Shown piece after piece: positions 1 through 11,446 of a stretch of 64,000 nucleotides of DNA. The position numbers and the translations under genes were made by a program. Source of the DNA: Scedosporium boydii (taxonomy: Eukaryota; Ascomycota; Sordariomycetes; Microascales; Microascaceae); contig NJFT01000117.1 in the NCBI GenBank assembly GCA_002221725.1, positions 1 to 64,000 on the forward strand. The letters are read 5' to 3'. Below the pieces are notes generated by a model. It was not told the DNA's origin, made no database searches, and was given only the letters and a program-made list of their open reading frames with translations. The first letter of the stretch is position 1; each line of letters opens with the position of its first letter.

Positions 1-525
1 GTGTGTGTGCCCACGAACTTCAAAGGGTGAGAGCCTGCAGAACTGCCCCCAAATAGTCGGATGCATACCTCCCTTGGGATCCCTTTCTTCATCAACTTAC
101 AATCCCCTGTTGAGCGGAGTGCGAGGGTAATACAAGTCCCTTTCTGGGCACCGGCTCAGAATCGGGGTTGCATCTCGAAGGATCTCCCTTTGAACGTTCC
201 CAATCTCATCGTTAGCGTTAGGCTACCTTTCTTACCCTTCCAGCCAGATGATGAATTTTCATCTATAACCTCTATTCGGAGCTCACGCTGCTATATACGA
301 TCACAGTGTTAGGTATTGCTAGCATGCTGCTGCAGGGAGCATGCAACTGCAAGCCACATCCCTCCCATGAAGCCACATCCCTGGCTCCGGCAAGTACAAG
401 AGAGCAAGTGCCCCCGCACTTGTTCTATAGATAGAAGAGAAGAACAACACCTTTTACTCTCTTGATAACTGACCCGTCCATCTAGTTCATGCTTTATTTT
501 CCCCCTTTCACAACATCCAAGACAG
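1..525. other. intergenic, no gene seen
   Basis: Only short open frames without protein-like composition. The last 150 bases before the gene at 526 are pyrimidine-rich and may be its promoter and leader. Confidence 0.5.
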
Positions 526-1572
526 GTGGCCCCAACAGCAGCCATGTTCGCCCTCAGCCCACACCCTCCAGCTGTATTAGATAGCTCCCTCACAAGCTTT
601 TCCCACCTCATACCAAAACACTTACGCCCAGGAAACCCAGAGCGTCAATTCTGGCAAGCATGGCAATATACCTTATCCCTTTACAATTTTTGCTGTACAT
701 CAGAAGAGTACCAGCATGATAATTGCTGGGGCTGGACTATCGTCCGTACCTCCTACGACAATGATGCGGAGTTTGCTCGAGCTGTTGCTGCTATTCAAAG
801 ACTAGCCTTAATTCGCCTCGAAGACGAATACTACGAAAGCAGGACAAGGGGGAAGCCAGATAATGATGATGTGAACGCTGTAATAGAGAAACTCAGCCAA
901 GTGCCAGGCTACCCCCCAGGCTCCCTCCCATTCAAATATATTCAACAGGCTTGGGGTACGATGGTTAGCTCTGCTCAAGATGCTCTGCCTGAGGGAGAGC
1001 TATTTACACCTGATTGGGTTATCACGCACGAGTTGATGCAACGTTACCATCATATCATCCTACAGGACCGCGAGGCTTTAGATGGAGCTAGCACATCTAA
1101 GGCTTGGGACTATACACATGCCCTGAACCTCAGTGATCAGGAGCGCGGCGCCCGCGGCATGCTCTTCATTTACCTTGATCAAGAATCAATCAGTCGCCTT
1201 GCGCAAGCACCAAGCCGAGAAGAGCTAGCAAGTATGGCCCTAATTGGCCGGAGCAAGACTGCGTGGGACTTCTGGGTTAAGGTTGTCTCAACTGCTTGTG
1301 AGGTGTCAGAAGATGGCGAGGATATGGACCAGATGATGAAGTATCCCCTGGGAAGGAGGCGGATAAGGCTATATGACCTTTTTGACATATTTATAGATCT
1401 CTGTGGGGGGAACTTGGATGAAATTACTACTGAGGGATGGGGTCGTGAGCATTTTGTGCTACAGCATGAGCCGCAGGAATGGGAGTTATGTGCGAACCGC
1501 TTCGCGTGTCCTCAACAGGAGCCCTGGTTGCAGGTGCAGGAGCTGTATGGAGAGGTGGTTCGAGTGTATTGA
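526..1572 (+). CDS. hypothetical fungal protein, 348 aa
   Basis: Single-exon reading frame of 348 codons. I do not recognise a named domain. The composition is that of a soluble globular protein: evenly mixed acidic and aromatic residues, no signal peptide and no membrane segment. A Trp-rich stretch near residues 60-80 (CWGWTIVRTSY) resembles the opening block of a family of uncharacterised proteins common in Pezizomycotina; this link is from memory and weak. Two starts are possible, Met1 at 526 and Met7 at 544; the second begins the more family-like MFALSP sequence and I cannot choose between them. No intron is needed. It stands alone with no close neighbour to suggest a role. Confidence 0.75.
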   Translation: MAPTAAMFALSPHPPAVLDSSLTSFSHLIPKHLRPGNPERQFWQAWQYTLSLYNFCCTSEEYQHDNCWGWTIVRTSYDNDAEFARAVAAIQRLALIRLEDEYYESRTRGKPDNDDVNAVIEKLSQVPGYPPGSLPFKYIQQAWGTMVSSAQDALPEGELFTPDWVITHELMQRYHHIILQDREALDGASTSKAWDYTHALNLSDQERGARGMLFIYLDQESISRLAQAPSREELASMALIGRSKTAWDFWVKVVSTACEVSEDGEDMDQMMKYPLGRRRIRLYDLFDIFIDLCGGNLDEITTEGWGREHFVLQHEPQEWELCANRFACPQQEPWLQVQELYGEVVRVY

Positions 1573-2970
1573 GATTGCTCTGATTCCCGTTGGGAGCTAA
1601 TGAATGTACGGAGGGGGGAGAGAGAGAGAGAGAGAGAGAGAGAAAGAAGGTCACTCTGGCCTTGTCGTGCCCTCAAAATAACTAGCGAGATAATGTACTC
1701 AGTTGTGTTAAAACTGTGTAGAACTTCTCTCCGTCTCTTCCAGTAGCGGTGACCCGGAAGGAGGCGACAGGAAATCGGGCCTCGATGACACCAGTGGACG
1801 GTAGCCTTCTCAGACATTTTTACGGAATTCCTTTCCTTGTGTAGATAGGTCCCAGGAGCCCAGGGGCCTCGGTCTACATGATGTCAGTTCTGAGATTGTT
1901 GTTCCTGAAAACCGGAGGTCCTCCGTGGCGTTCCTGTAGGCCCGGCGTTGGGGGCAGCACTGGATTAAACCGCCTTTGGACAGTGGAAACAGTGGCAACA
2001 GGCTATTTTCTAGGACCACTTGCCCCTTTCCCCTGCATTGGAGGAGACAACCTTTGCTAGACCAGGAACACAGCGCTAAAACAATCCTAGCGCTTGGCTT
2101 TTTCCGTCTTGATTTTCTCTCTCGTCTTAGTAGAAGAGAATCCAATGAGGAGGTGAGGTTCGGAAAAGGTAGGGACAATCTAGGGTCTGGAACGATCTCG
2201 CTTCGAGGCAATATTTGTTTCCGGTTCCCGGGATGAAGTTGGCTTCTACTGTTCCTCTGTGTCTTTTTTGGGAGATAGGTTGCTAATGACCTTATTTTCC
2301 CGGAGTGCGGGTGGAAAAATATAGACACGGCACGGGCTTCTTGTGTGACGAGCGGTGAACAGGACTGATATGGGTAATATGGGATTAATCAATTAGAAGA
2401 TGGGATGAAAGCGAGGCATATTGGGATCGTTATCATGTGCTATTTCTTATGTCTTGGCCAAATTTATGAAGGATATGAAAATATGGCGAGTCGGGATCTT
2501 GGAGCCGGAGAGCCCGGATGCTTATTTGTTCTGTTCGAGGAGTTAACGTTCACCAAGATATTCGAGGCCAGCTTCCCTGAAGATAGGAATTGTATTGCCG
2601 CAAGATACAGTTTGGATGGGCATATCCAAATTTATATATACAAAGAACAGAAGGGGGTATGTAACAAACGCCCAAAAACGCATGCTCAAAAAATCCAAGC
2701 ATCATCCCAAAGAAGAGAAAAAAGAAGTAGTGGCAGAAGGACGGGACGAGCTTCCATCGAAAGCAACGCATGTCTAAAGAGTGTTGTCTGCATCCTTGGC
2801 AGAAGTCATGTAAGGATCGTAAAGTGTAAAACTCATCAGTGTTTTTTCCCATCCGTTGGCGCCGTGTTGCGGAATCCTAGGCCCAAGTCATGTCCAAGAG
2901 ATCCCACTTATGTTGTTGATCTCGGTTTCGTTATCAAGTGTCTTGTTGTTTGGCTGGCTTGGTTCATCGT
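1573..2970. other. intergenic, 1.4 kb
   Basis: Contains a GA microsatellite (1618-1643) just past the upstream gene. Open frames on both strands (for example 1810-2328 minus, 2405-3106 plus) are low-complexity or basic and look like chance frames. No RNA gene recognised. Confidence 0.5.
1618..1643. repeat. (GA)n microsatellite
   Basis: About 13 uninterrupted GA units about 45 bp downstream of the stop codon of the first gene, probably in its 3' UTR or trailer. Confidence 0.9.
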
Positions 2971-3507
2971 TTACCATTTGCCGAGAACGAATCTGCGCTC
3001 AACATTACCCTCCTCCTCCTCACGCTTGCTATATCCAGACCCACCGAGAGTACAGACAAGGTCCGTCTCGGTAGTCGTCTTAGTCTGGACATCATCAGGG
3101 AGGTAATAAGCGTTATTGCAAGGGAAGACCTTGCAACCCGAGGTAGGCGAGTTGGAGCTCTTGGGCCACAGCTCCTTGACACCGACGTGGTCGCCGGCGT
3201 TGACGATGGCAGAAACGTCAAAGTAGGTAAGACCGTTCCAGCCCTGGAAGGCCACCTCGCCGAGCATACCGGGGATGCGAGAAGAGCCGTCGGAGACGGA
3301 GTACCAGTTGCCGATCCAGCCCTGGGGGAACTCGGCCGTCACGGTGGCGTGGCCCTCGACGTTGACGTCGGGGAGGGTCGGGTAGCCGGCATTGGGGGTG
3401 AAGATGATGGTGCGGTGGGTGCTGTCTTGGGAGATGAAGGTGACGGTGTTGGCGGCGACGGCGACGGCCGAGGCAATGAAGCCGAGGATGAGGCTGGAGA
3501 ACTGCAT
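2971..3507 (-). CDS. secreted DNase1/thaumatin-like small protein
   Basis: 178-residue single-exon protein with an N-terminal signal peptide (hydrophobic residues 4-19, MQFSSLILGFIASAVAVAA) and a mature domain with VTFISQDST, FPQGWIGNWYSVSDG, GMLGEVAFQGW, YFDVSAIVN and CKVFPCNNAYYLPDD blocks. These match the group usually called DNase1 protein or antigenic thaumatin-like protein in ascomycete annotation. Nuclease activity is not established for this group, so the name is a label only. Cys pairs suggest an extracellular disulfide-bonded fold. The C-terminus is basic and acidic (KREEEE...RRF) and may be trimmed by a Kex2-like protease. A TATA tract lies 54-65 bp upstream of the ATG, giving a compact promoter on the minus strand. 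Confidence 0.85.
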   Translation of the reverse strand: MQFSSLILGFIASAVAVAANTVTFISQDSTHRTIIFTPNAGYPTLPDVNVEGHATVTAEFPQGWIGNWYSVSDGSSRIPGMLGEVAFQGWNGLTYFDVSAIVNAGDHVGVKELWPKSSNSPTSGCKVFPCNNAYYLPDDVQTKTTTETDLVCTLGGSGYSKREEEEGNVERRFVLGKW

Positions 3508-3560
3508 TTTGGTGGGACTTTGGGCTTGTGGGGCTCTTGTCTTTCTATGGTTCTTCTTCT

Positions 3561-3572
3561 TATATATATATA
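3561..3572 (-). promoter_or_regulatory. TATA tract of the DNase1-like gene
   Basis: Twelve-base alternating TA run 54-65 bp upstream of the minus-strand ATG at 3507, followed by a TC-rich leader. Confidence 0.55.
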
Positions 3573-6500
3573 GAAGGAATTGGGAAGCTCTTGGCTGCGT
3601 TGATATGTTACTTTGTTCAAGGAATGTAAAAGGCCGACTCAGTCGGGGAACGTTGTGGCTGCTACTAAGAAGGAGCGGGGCAGCTTGTCAAAAGGAAAGG
3701 ACAGTGGGAATGGAAAGAGAGGATCGCAGAGATCTCCAACGAAAAAAAGGAATGTTTGGGATGTTTGAGGGTGTTTGGGTGGAAGAAAAGCAAGAAACTC
3801 CGAGAAAAGGGGGAGAAAAACCCACCAAGACCTTTATACAAGAAGCGGGTCACAAAGAGGCCATCTTGGAGGGTGGAGAGATGGTGATACATGCTAGGGG
3901 AAGAGGGCGGTAAGGAGAGGAGAGGAGTCCTATGCCAGCTTTGGACAAATAGGACCCCGTCCCTGAAGCCGGGAACCCATCGGAGTCCAACTGGTGCAGA
4001 CCCTGTGTGCCCACTCCGGTCCCCCGTCGTTGAAGTGATTGGCTCCCTTCCAGAACAGGGCCGCGCTGTTTCTCTTTCCTGACCGAAGATTGGCTCCGTC
4101 TCTGCGGACGAAGAAGAAATGTACTCGCATACTCCGTAGCCTACTTCGTGAAGGGTTTGCTAGTGAGCAGACTCTTTTTCTAGGAAATACACTATATCGC
4201 ACGTCGGGCTAAGACGGACTCATCTAGCATCCATCCCAGCCAAGCCGTGCGGGAGAAAAAAAAAATCACGCCGGTTGGTTTTCCATCAAAAAGACCTCAG
4301 CTCAGCGGCTCTGGAAACGTGGATCTGGTCAGGGCGGACTCCCAATCAGCTGGAATCTGCCCAAATCAGGCATGGTTGGGGCCATTAAAGGAGACCGCCT
4401 GGCCACACTATGCCCAGAAGGGGTAAATGAAACCCATGCCAGCACCGCGGGCCACGCCAGCCATGCCAGGGACCAGGGGAGAATCAACCGCTAGTTGCCA
4501 ATAGCAGCCCACGGAGAAGGAGGGGTTGAGCAGACCGACCGAAAACCAATGCTCGAGGGGTTCGGAAAGGGTTGCCTGTCCAGGTCCACAGTCATGCACT
4601 TTCGTGGCTGGAAAGAAGAGGTAGGAAAGGGAATTGTTCCTACTTCGTAGGAGCAAAAGAAATGGACTTGTGCAAAAGAGGAAAACCACCGGACTTCAGT
4701 AGGGGCGAGCAATTTCGGAAGGAGAATTTCCTCGAGAAGCTCTGCCGGTCCCTCCCTCCCCTCACAAACGATGTTACACTGCCATCTGATCTACGAAGTA
4801 GGCCTGTTCTCCCGCGACGATCCCCCAACTCTGTCCAACATGTTAAAGTCGCAGCAGGACATATCACTTCCAACCCTCCATCGCCTCGGACCAGAGGCCC
4901 TTTTCGTTCCGATGGAAGAGGGTGTGAAGCCCTATCCCGTTTCGGTTGGGTACATCTGGATAAAATGGACAATGCGGGCACCGACAAACCACATCTGAAT
5001 CAATCCAGGGTTCTAGCGAGGCAGACGAGGGTCGACACCATTGTCCTTGCCCCAACCCTGCGAATAGGAACGCCTGGATTGATGGATGTGGAAGAGAAAA
5101 GTGCAGTTTCCACCTTCTCCTCAACACATGCAGTGTACACTACGTGGACATCGCCACAGTTTCCACTGTGGATCCTGCACGACGCTTGCGCAGGACCCAA
5201 TGCAACCATTTTCAGTCCGTTGACAATGTTTCTTCCTCTGGAATGCTGACTCTTGTTTTCAAATCATGCCCTCGGAGGAACTTTGAAAATGGAGCTTTGA
5301 TCCCCTCGACGCCGGGAGCCGTCTAATGCTGCTAAGGGGGAAAGAAAGAAAAAGAAAAGATGGGGGGGAAAAAGTTGGAGAAAAAAGAATGGAAGAAGAG
5401 AGAGGACGAAGAAGAAGCCAATCCACGGCCGGTTTGCGACGAAGTGGTGACAGCCAAAACTATGTTGTTTCGCATGGACATTGACCGATTTGACTGATCC
5501 AGGGACTACGCAGGTTTCTACCCCTCCATGCTGAAGGTCCTCCCCCTTCTTCGGAGATTCTAGGCAGCATGTTGTGGACACATCCCACCCTCCTCGACGA
5601 CGCTGCTTTGTAGCAACTCCCGCCTTTCCACGTGTCGCCGTGTGTGAGGGTTGTGGTTGCATGAGAAAAATTTTTTCATCCCATCTTCCCCATCTTCCCC
5701 ATTTCTCTCCGTCCGGTCCGAGTCTCCCCCGGGCGAATAGACGGATAGATGGCACCCACTTAGCATCGGGACGAAGAGCGAGGCGTCAAAAAACCCCTTT
5801 CTCGAAAGGGGGGGCTTGACACGTCCCTGGAGGGTCTGGCGTTCAAGCCTAACGCATCCAAGCTTTTTGGAACAAACGGCAAATCGGCGGAGGGGACGAA
5901 CAGGCGATAACGAACAGGCGATGACGAACGGGCGAGAGAGCGGAGTGGGGTTATGTTCGGTTTGCTTCTATTCTGCCCTCCACCAAGGTCAAATGTGGCC
6001 GCTGAGACAATGACTGCCGATTGCAGTGCGTCTTGAGCGCATGCAGGTACCGGATCGGATCTCAACGCTTGCAATCAATTACAATAAGTTGGGTGTGGTC
6101 ATCAGACACGCCTCAATCTATACAGAAAGACCTGTTATTGCATGGTATTATGAACCGTCCCTGGAGTCTTCCCCGGTGTATGGATCAATTGGACGGTTCT
6201 TTACCGGGACAGGACCGACTGTAATTATCTATAATTGTCAACGGCTTCGTTCAACCAGGCAAGATGATAAGCTCATCACTCAATCTGGGAAGGCGGACGA
6301 GAGGACCACCAACTGTGGAAGAGGGAGATAAGCGTGGGTACCAACAAGGCATAATTACATACTGAACCAAGCAAAAATAGATTGATGAGAGAGTAAAACA
6401 TAATCGTCCACGCAGCGAGGGAAATCGCATATACGCCAACCAGGCTGAAGCCTCACCATTAGATCGTGCATGTCTTTCCTGGATCACACGTGGAAGACAG

Positions 6501-9500
6501 GCAGTTCCTGCAGCCCAGAACCGCTCGTTCTGAGTTTGACACCGCTTTTATTTTTGTCCGGCGCTATCTTACTCAGAGAGAGTGAAGACGCGTCATCTGC
6601 GGAATGAAGACAAGGACGTGTGTTGTCTCACCCTTAGAGACACCTCACCGAGCTGAGACAGTAGCAAGGCTTAGAGCCTATGATGGAGTTTACTTCGTTG
6701 AGAATCTTCGCACCCCCCAGGTCATTTCAACGAAAGCGTCCAAACTGAAGATGGAACATCATTCTATAAGTTGGTGATTGAAAGTTAGACCCAGTGAAAA
6801 TTCGAGAATAGTTTGTCCGATGCATCGAACGACGTGGCATGTTATGGCCTGTCATGGCCTGGATGACCTTGATTGACACGGATCTACATCGCAGAACTCC
6901 GTGATGCGCACCGGCCCCGAGTCTCGTCCGTGGTCTGAGGCATCTCCGATCACACATCCGTCTGCTTGAGAGGCTCTCTATCTTCGCTCCCAGGCGGCTC
7001 GACTGAGCTGTTCCCGGCTAGGCAAGACCCAAATTTCCCACCTATACAACACTGCCCTACCCACGCAGCCTGGCGCAAATAAGTCTCGTGGGTAGCGTTT
7101 TTGGGAAATGAGCAGTTGGGTTTAGGCTGCTGCGGCGGCTTGATAACTGTCCTTCAAACGCGAACCCCTGCAAGCGTTCGCCCAGGCTGTGCTGGGGTCG
7201 GTTGATCACCAGACGGCTGGATACGCTTAAAGCAAATAAAGTTGTTTCAGACACTGCAAGGATCACCACCAGGTAAGTTTAGACAGAACCATGTAAAAAT
7301 CAATGTGAACCCGGAAACAAAACGGGGATCGGTGTCAATCAGGCTAAAGGATGGAGATAATTGCCCTTGAAGATGGCCTTCAATCCTCCGAATGCAGCCG
7401 ACAATGCAATGCTCGTTCGTCCTCGCTCAGCAAGGTGAACCTGGGAGATCGCACGCGTCTTAGGCAATGTGAGAGCAGAAGCTCACGAACCACTGTCACC
7501 TCACAGGGCTGGAGCGGTGCCAGGGATGTTCCACTGATCAACATGAAACTGCGTCATAGCTCTGGCGGCTCGGCGATCATGGTCTTGACTTCAAAAGGCT
7601 GCCAACCAAGTGTCAATTCTTTCTCGGAGGTCAATCCCAGCTCGGTTGGCGCAGGCTAGTGTAGCATAAAGTGATCCAGTTTTTCTACCCACGAACAGAT
7701 CCATCCGAAGTTCAGTCGGAAGGAAGAAAATAAAATCCAGATCAGACGAGGGGAATATTTCCAGCAGTTCTTGGTCGGGCGGCTCCGCCTTGCAAGAAGC
7801 CCCTCCGTCGAGCTCCGTCTGGCCCAAGCTCCTCGGAATCCTTCACACGCATCTATCCCGAAAGAAGAAAAAAAAAAGAGAAATGAGAGGGGTTGGGCAG
7901 ACCTGGCGGGGCATCGAATTGGCGACGGCGAGCTGTGCACTCCACAACACTAGCCGAACAATGCACCCACTTGGGCCAGGAACAGATCGGTCTAACAAGA
8001 CTTCATGATGTTTGCAAGAGGGAATGGCATTGTCCTGCCAGCGCCGTAGGTCCTTGACGCATCTCGTCCCGCCATCGCCTGGCTGTGGTCCCATAGCTCG
8101 GGGTCGGATCTGTGGCAAAACCAAGCTTGAGCAAGCACTTCCGCAGTAGCGAGAGGCGATGGATGAAGTGGTTTAGTGTCGATGCGATGGAGTGCGCGAA
8201 GTACGAAGTACTCCGTACCTCTGATCGATCTTGCTCACGCACGAGGACAGCTCAATCAGCGGCTCTCACATGACAAGCACATGTCGTTGAGCACCTGGAA
8301 CCTTCCCTCTGAACAATTGCAATTCATCGGTTCTTTCCTGGTTCTTCGTGTTTTAGTCACTGAAATTATTGATGGGACTTATACTTCGAAAGTACTCAGT
8401 ACACTTACCTGAGAATTGTACCAACAAATGAACAAGAAGGAGCCATCGAATGTCACTTCAATTGACCTATCCATGGTACTTACCCATGGTAAACGATAAG
8501 CGGTGTACTTGACGTCGGAGTTTTTTCTCGAGGGCCTCCCTAAGGCACCCAAAAGGCAAGCGCCATGTGAGAAAAAGCAACTGGAGCCCAGCCCGCGTGT
8601 TTTGTTTCCCCAAAGCCCAGAGAGCCCAATAGCCTCGGCCAGAAGAAACCTCGTCTGCGATTTCGTGGTCACAAACTTTCGTTGCCAAACAGCGAGCTCT
8701 GGAGCAAATTCCCCTTTGGGAATACGGTGGTGGAATGAACAATCCGGTTTCCATGGACACAGGCACACATTGCTCACAGCGCGGGGCCTGGACTTGACGG
8801 TGCCAGGACCTTTTCGGTTACCTTCATCCCCTCATGAACCCTGGACGGGGAGAATTATCGTGCCGACACCCGGACCATATCTCAGCTGCAAGGAAGAATA
8901 CGACGGGAGGACCAGTCCCAGTTCGTTGATTTCTCATCTGATCCCGAGCCAGGTTTCCTGGTTTCTCGTACAACAACACTACCGGATGCCACCCCGACAC
9001 GAACAGTGAGCCTATTTTTGGGAGCGCCGAGGAACCGACCAACCATCCGAAAAAGAAGGCTACGCCGAATCCGGGCCCAGCGTTGCACTTTACACAACAC
9101 TACTGAGTACCTCTGCCCTCTTAATGTGCGCTTGACCCAAAAGGCGAATGGTTCAGTAAACAGCTGGATGGCATACGAAGTCGTGTAATACTGCCTAGGC
9201 CTGGCCTATAGAGCTCAAGGAGTTGTGTATGGTCGACTCAGCCCAACCCTTGTCTTATCGCTATTATTACTTCGTACGACAAGATACGAGACGCCTCGGT
9301 GTGTGTGCGCGTGTGGATGTTATTCCAGTCCCATGATTTACAAGTAATGCCCCGCTGATTCAACATGACAAGACTTTGTGTGCTGTGTGGTTTGAGGTGA
9401 GGCTCTCCCATTGCTCGCTTGAGAATTGCCTGTACGAACAATGTCACCAGAAACCCGGAATCGCGGAATTTGGAGGGTCGCGTAAACTACGAAGGGGAAT

Positions 9501-11261
9501 TATTTAGAGCCGCAGCCGCAGCCGACTGGTGACGTTTGTGCAGTATTTCAGAAGGTTGGGGGAAAAGTATGGGAAGGTGCGTGGGAAAGGTGTGGTGGGC
9601 ATCGCATTTTTTGGGATGGTTGGGTTGTGCCTGACCAATTGACCCAAGCCAAACATCACCATTGTCGATTATCGACCGAGACGGAAATAGATCACTCGCC
9701 CATCCGCGAGGAACGTGGCATCCCATCCATGCGATTGGAACAGAGAACAAGAGAAAAATCAAGAATTTCTCCTCCTACGCATACGGACATCTATTGAAAT
9801 GGCTGGGTCCACTCTTCACATTCTTTGGCATGATGATGATTTCATCATGAAAAAGAAAAAAGATAGGACCTTTGCTCGTCAGATTGAGTTGGTTCTCCCT
9901 CCTCGAACCCATCCAATCAGGGTCTGGTCGTTTTCAATGACATCACACCGGACCTTTACGAAGCAGGGCCAGGCCCGGGCAACCATGCTTAGGTTGCCAG
10001 TCTAGCATTTTACATCTCCGTCTCAACCGAGAGAGATTCAGGTCGTATTTGATCTTGGGTTCGACTAGTTTCTCTTCTGATGGTACCGCTGAATTTCCTA
10101 AGACCCCGATGACATCGGCGCTAGGAACATTCTGATCTAGCGCAGTGTCCATCAACTCCTAAACTGCGTACGATCATGCACTGGCCCGTTTTCTCCACGG
10201 AATTTTCGGCTCTCTAAGTGCACACATCCACCAACATGGTAAGCTGTGAGTGTTTCCCTCTCGTATTGATCCCCATCACCGCCCACCCACCATCATCCCA
10301 CACCGTGTTCTGCCCTGGCTAGAGAGGCTAGAACTGCGGGTCTCGCTATCACCGTCACTGCTCCCCTTCCCCCGGCATAACCAAGCTATTTCCCTTTCTT
10401 GTTCGTTTACATTTCCGTATTTCGGAGTGTACTTGATACGAGGAATAAAAAAAGAGGTGCTAAAAGTAGCCAAGCGGGACACGGTCCAAGACCCGCAGGT
10501 AAGTAGGTACATCCTTGTCCTTCAGGTAGAGGTGTCGTGCGTGTCTGTCTCTCATCTTCTCCAACCCATGTTAGTTGACTAGGTAATACGGTACTCTCAC
10601 ATCAGTGAGAAACGCAGCCTATCCTCACGTACTCGGTAGAGCTCAGGGAATTGCTTATTGCCAGTGGAGAAGAGAACTGATGCTTGTCCCATTCCACCCT
10701 CGGGCTGGGACTCGAAGGGGACAAACCCGGGGAAGATCTACACAATGAACATGGCGTGAGGGCTTCTCGGGGGTTCCCTTTCGTCGGCTCCGGTTTTTTT
10801 CTTCTTTCTGTTTTTCGCTTGCGGAGTAAAAAGAAACCGTCGGATAACGGAGTGATGCAGCGAGGAACAAAGGGGCCCTGGAAAGATAAGATGTCAAGAG
10901 GATGAGCAAACCAAAACGCTGGTCTAAATGGGGAAATGGTGGACATGGGTAATGGGTCTAGGCATACGAAGTGTGGTGATGTGGATTTAGATGTGGATGC
11001 TCGATGTGGATGTGGGGGGGCGTGTGTGCTGTCATTGCACCACAACAGCATCCTTCTGCACACTCCCCCCCTCTCCTCACACTTCCAACCTCTCTACTAA
11101 TCATTAGGGGGACTAGGGACTTCGTTAGCAACGCCGGTCGCTGAGTGCATGGGTGGGAGCTCTGGGCACTGCGGAACGAGGGTCCCAGCTAGTCGGTCGT
11201 TTCGCCTTCCCTATCGACGCTTATAGCTCACATCCCCTCCGTCTTCCTTCCGTCTTCATTA

Positions 11262-11270
11262 TATAAAAAG
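11262..11270 (+). promoter_or_regulatory. TATA box of the GPI repeat-protein gene
   Basis: TATAAAAAG about 185 bp upstream of the ATG at 11447, followed by a CT-rich tract (11281-11345) of the kind found at strong fungal transcription starts. Confidence 0.6.
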
Positions 11271-11446
11271 GGCTCATGGACTCCCTCCAACCTTATCCCT
11301 TCTTTCCTTCCTAACCATCTTTATCATCAACGAAAGCCAATCGTTTCATCCCTCTAGGGACTTACATCTCTCGCTTTCCCCCCTTTTTATATGCTTTCGA
11401 CCTTCGACTTTCGTTAGCAGATACTGAAACCACACATTCGTTCACA

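Larger units (their letters stand above)
3508..11446. other. 7.9-kb gene-free interval
   Basis: No frame longer than 225 codons, and the longer ones (4572-5249 plus, 5264-5755 minus, 8503-9009 plus, 10602-11063 minus) have shuffled, basic or low-complexity composition, no conserved motif and no convincing splice pattern. It holds several intergenic TACTTCGTA/TACGAAGTA nonamers (4641, 4792, 8202, 9268), purine-rich tracts (about 5340-5420) and the promoter of the gene at 11447. Non-coding RNAs or degenerate transposons cannot be ruled out by eye. Confidence 0.5.

Noticed and set aside
1810..3106. 172-codon minus and 233-codon plus frames near 2-3 kb
   Set aside because: Low-complexity or mixed composition, no motif; the latter runs into the antisense of the DNase1-like gene.
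4572..5249. 225-codon frame in the large gap
   Set aside because: No domain, irregular composition, overlapping frames of similar size on the other strand; no promoter or splice support.
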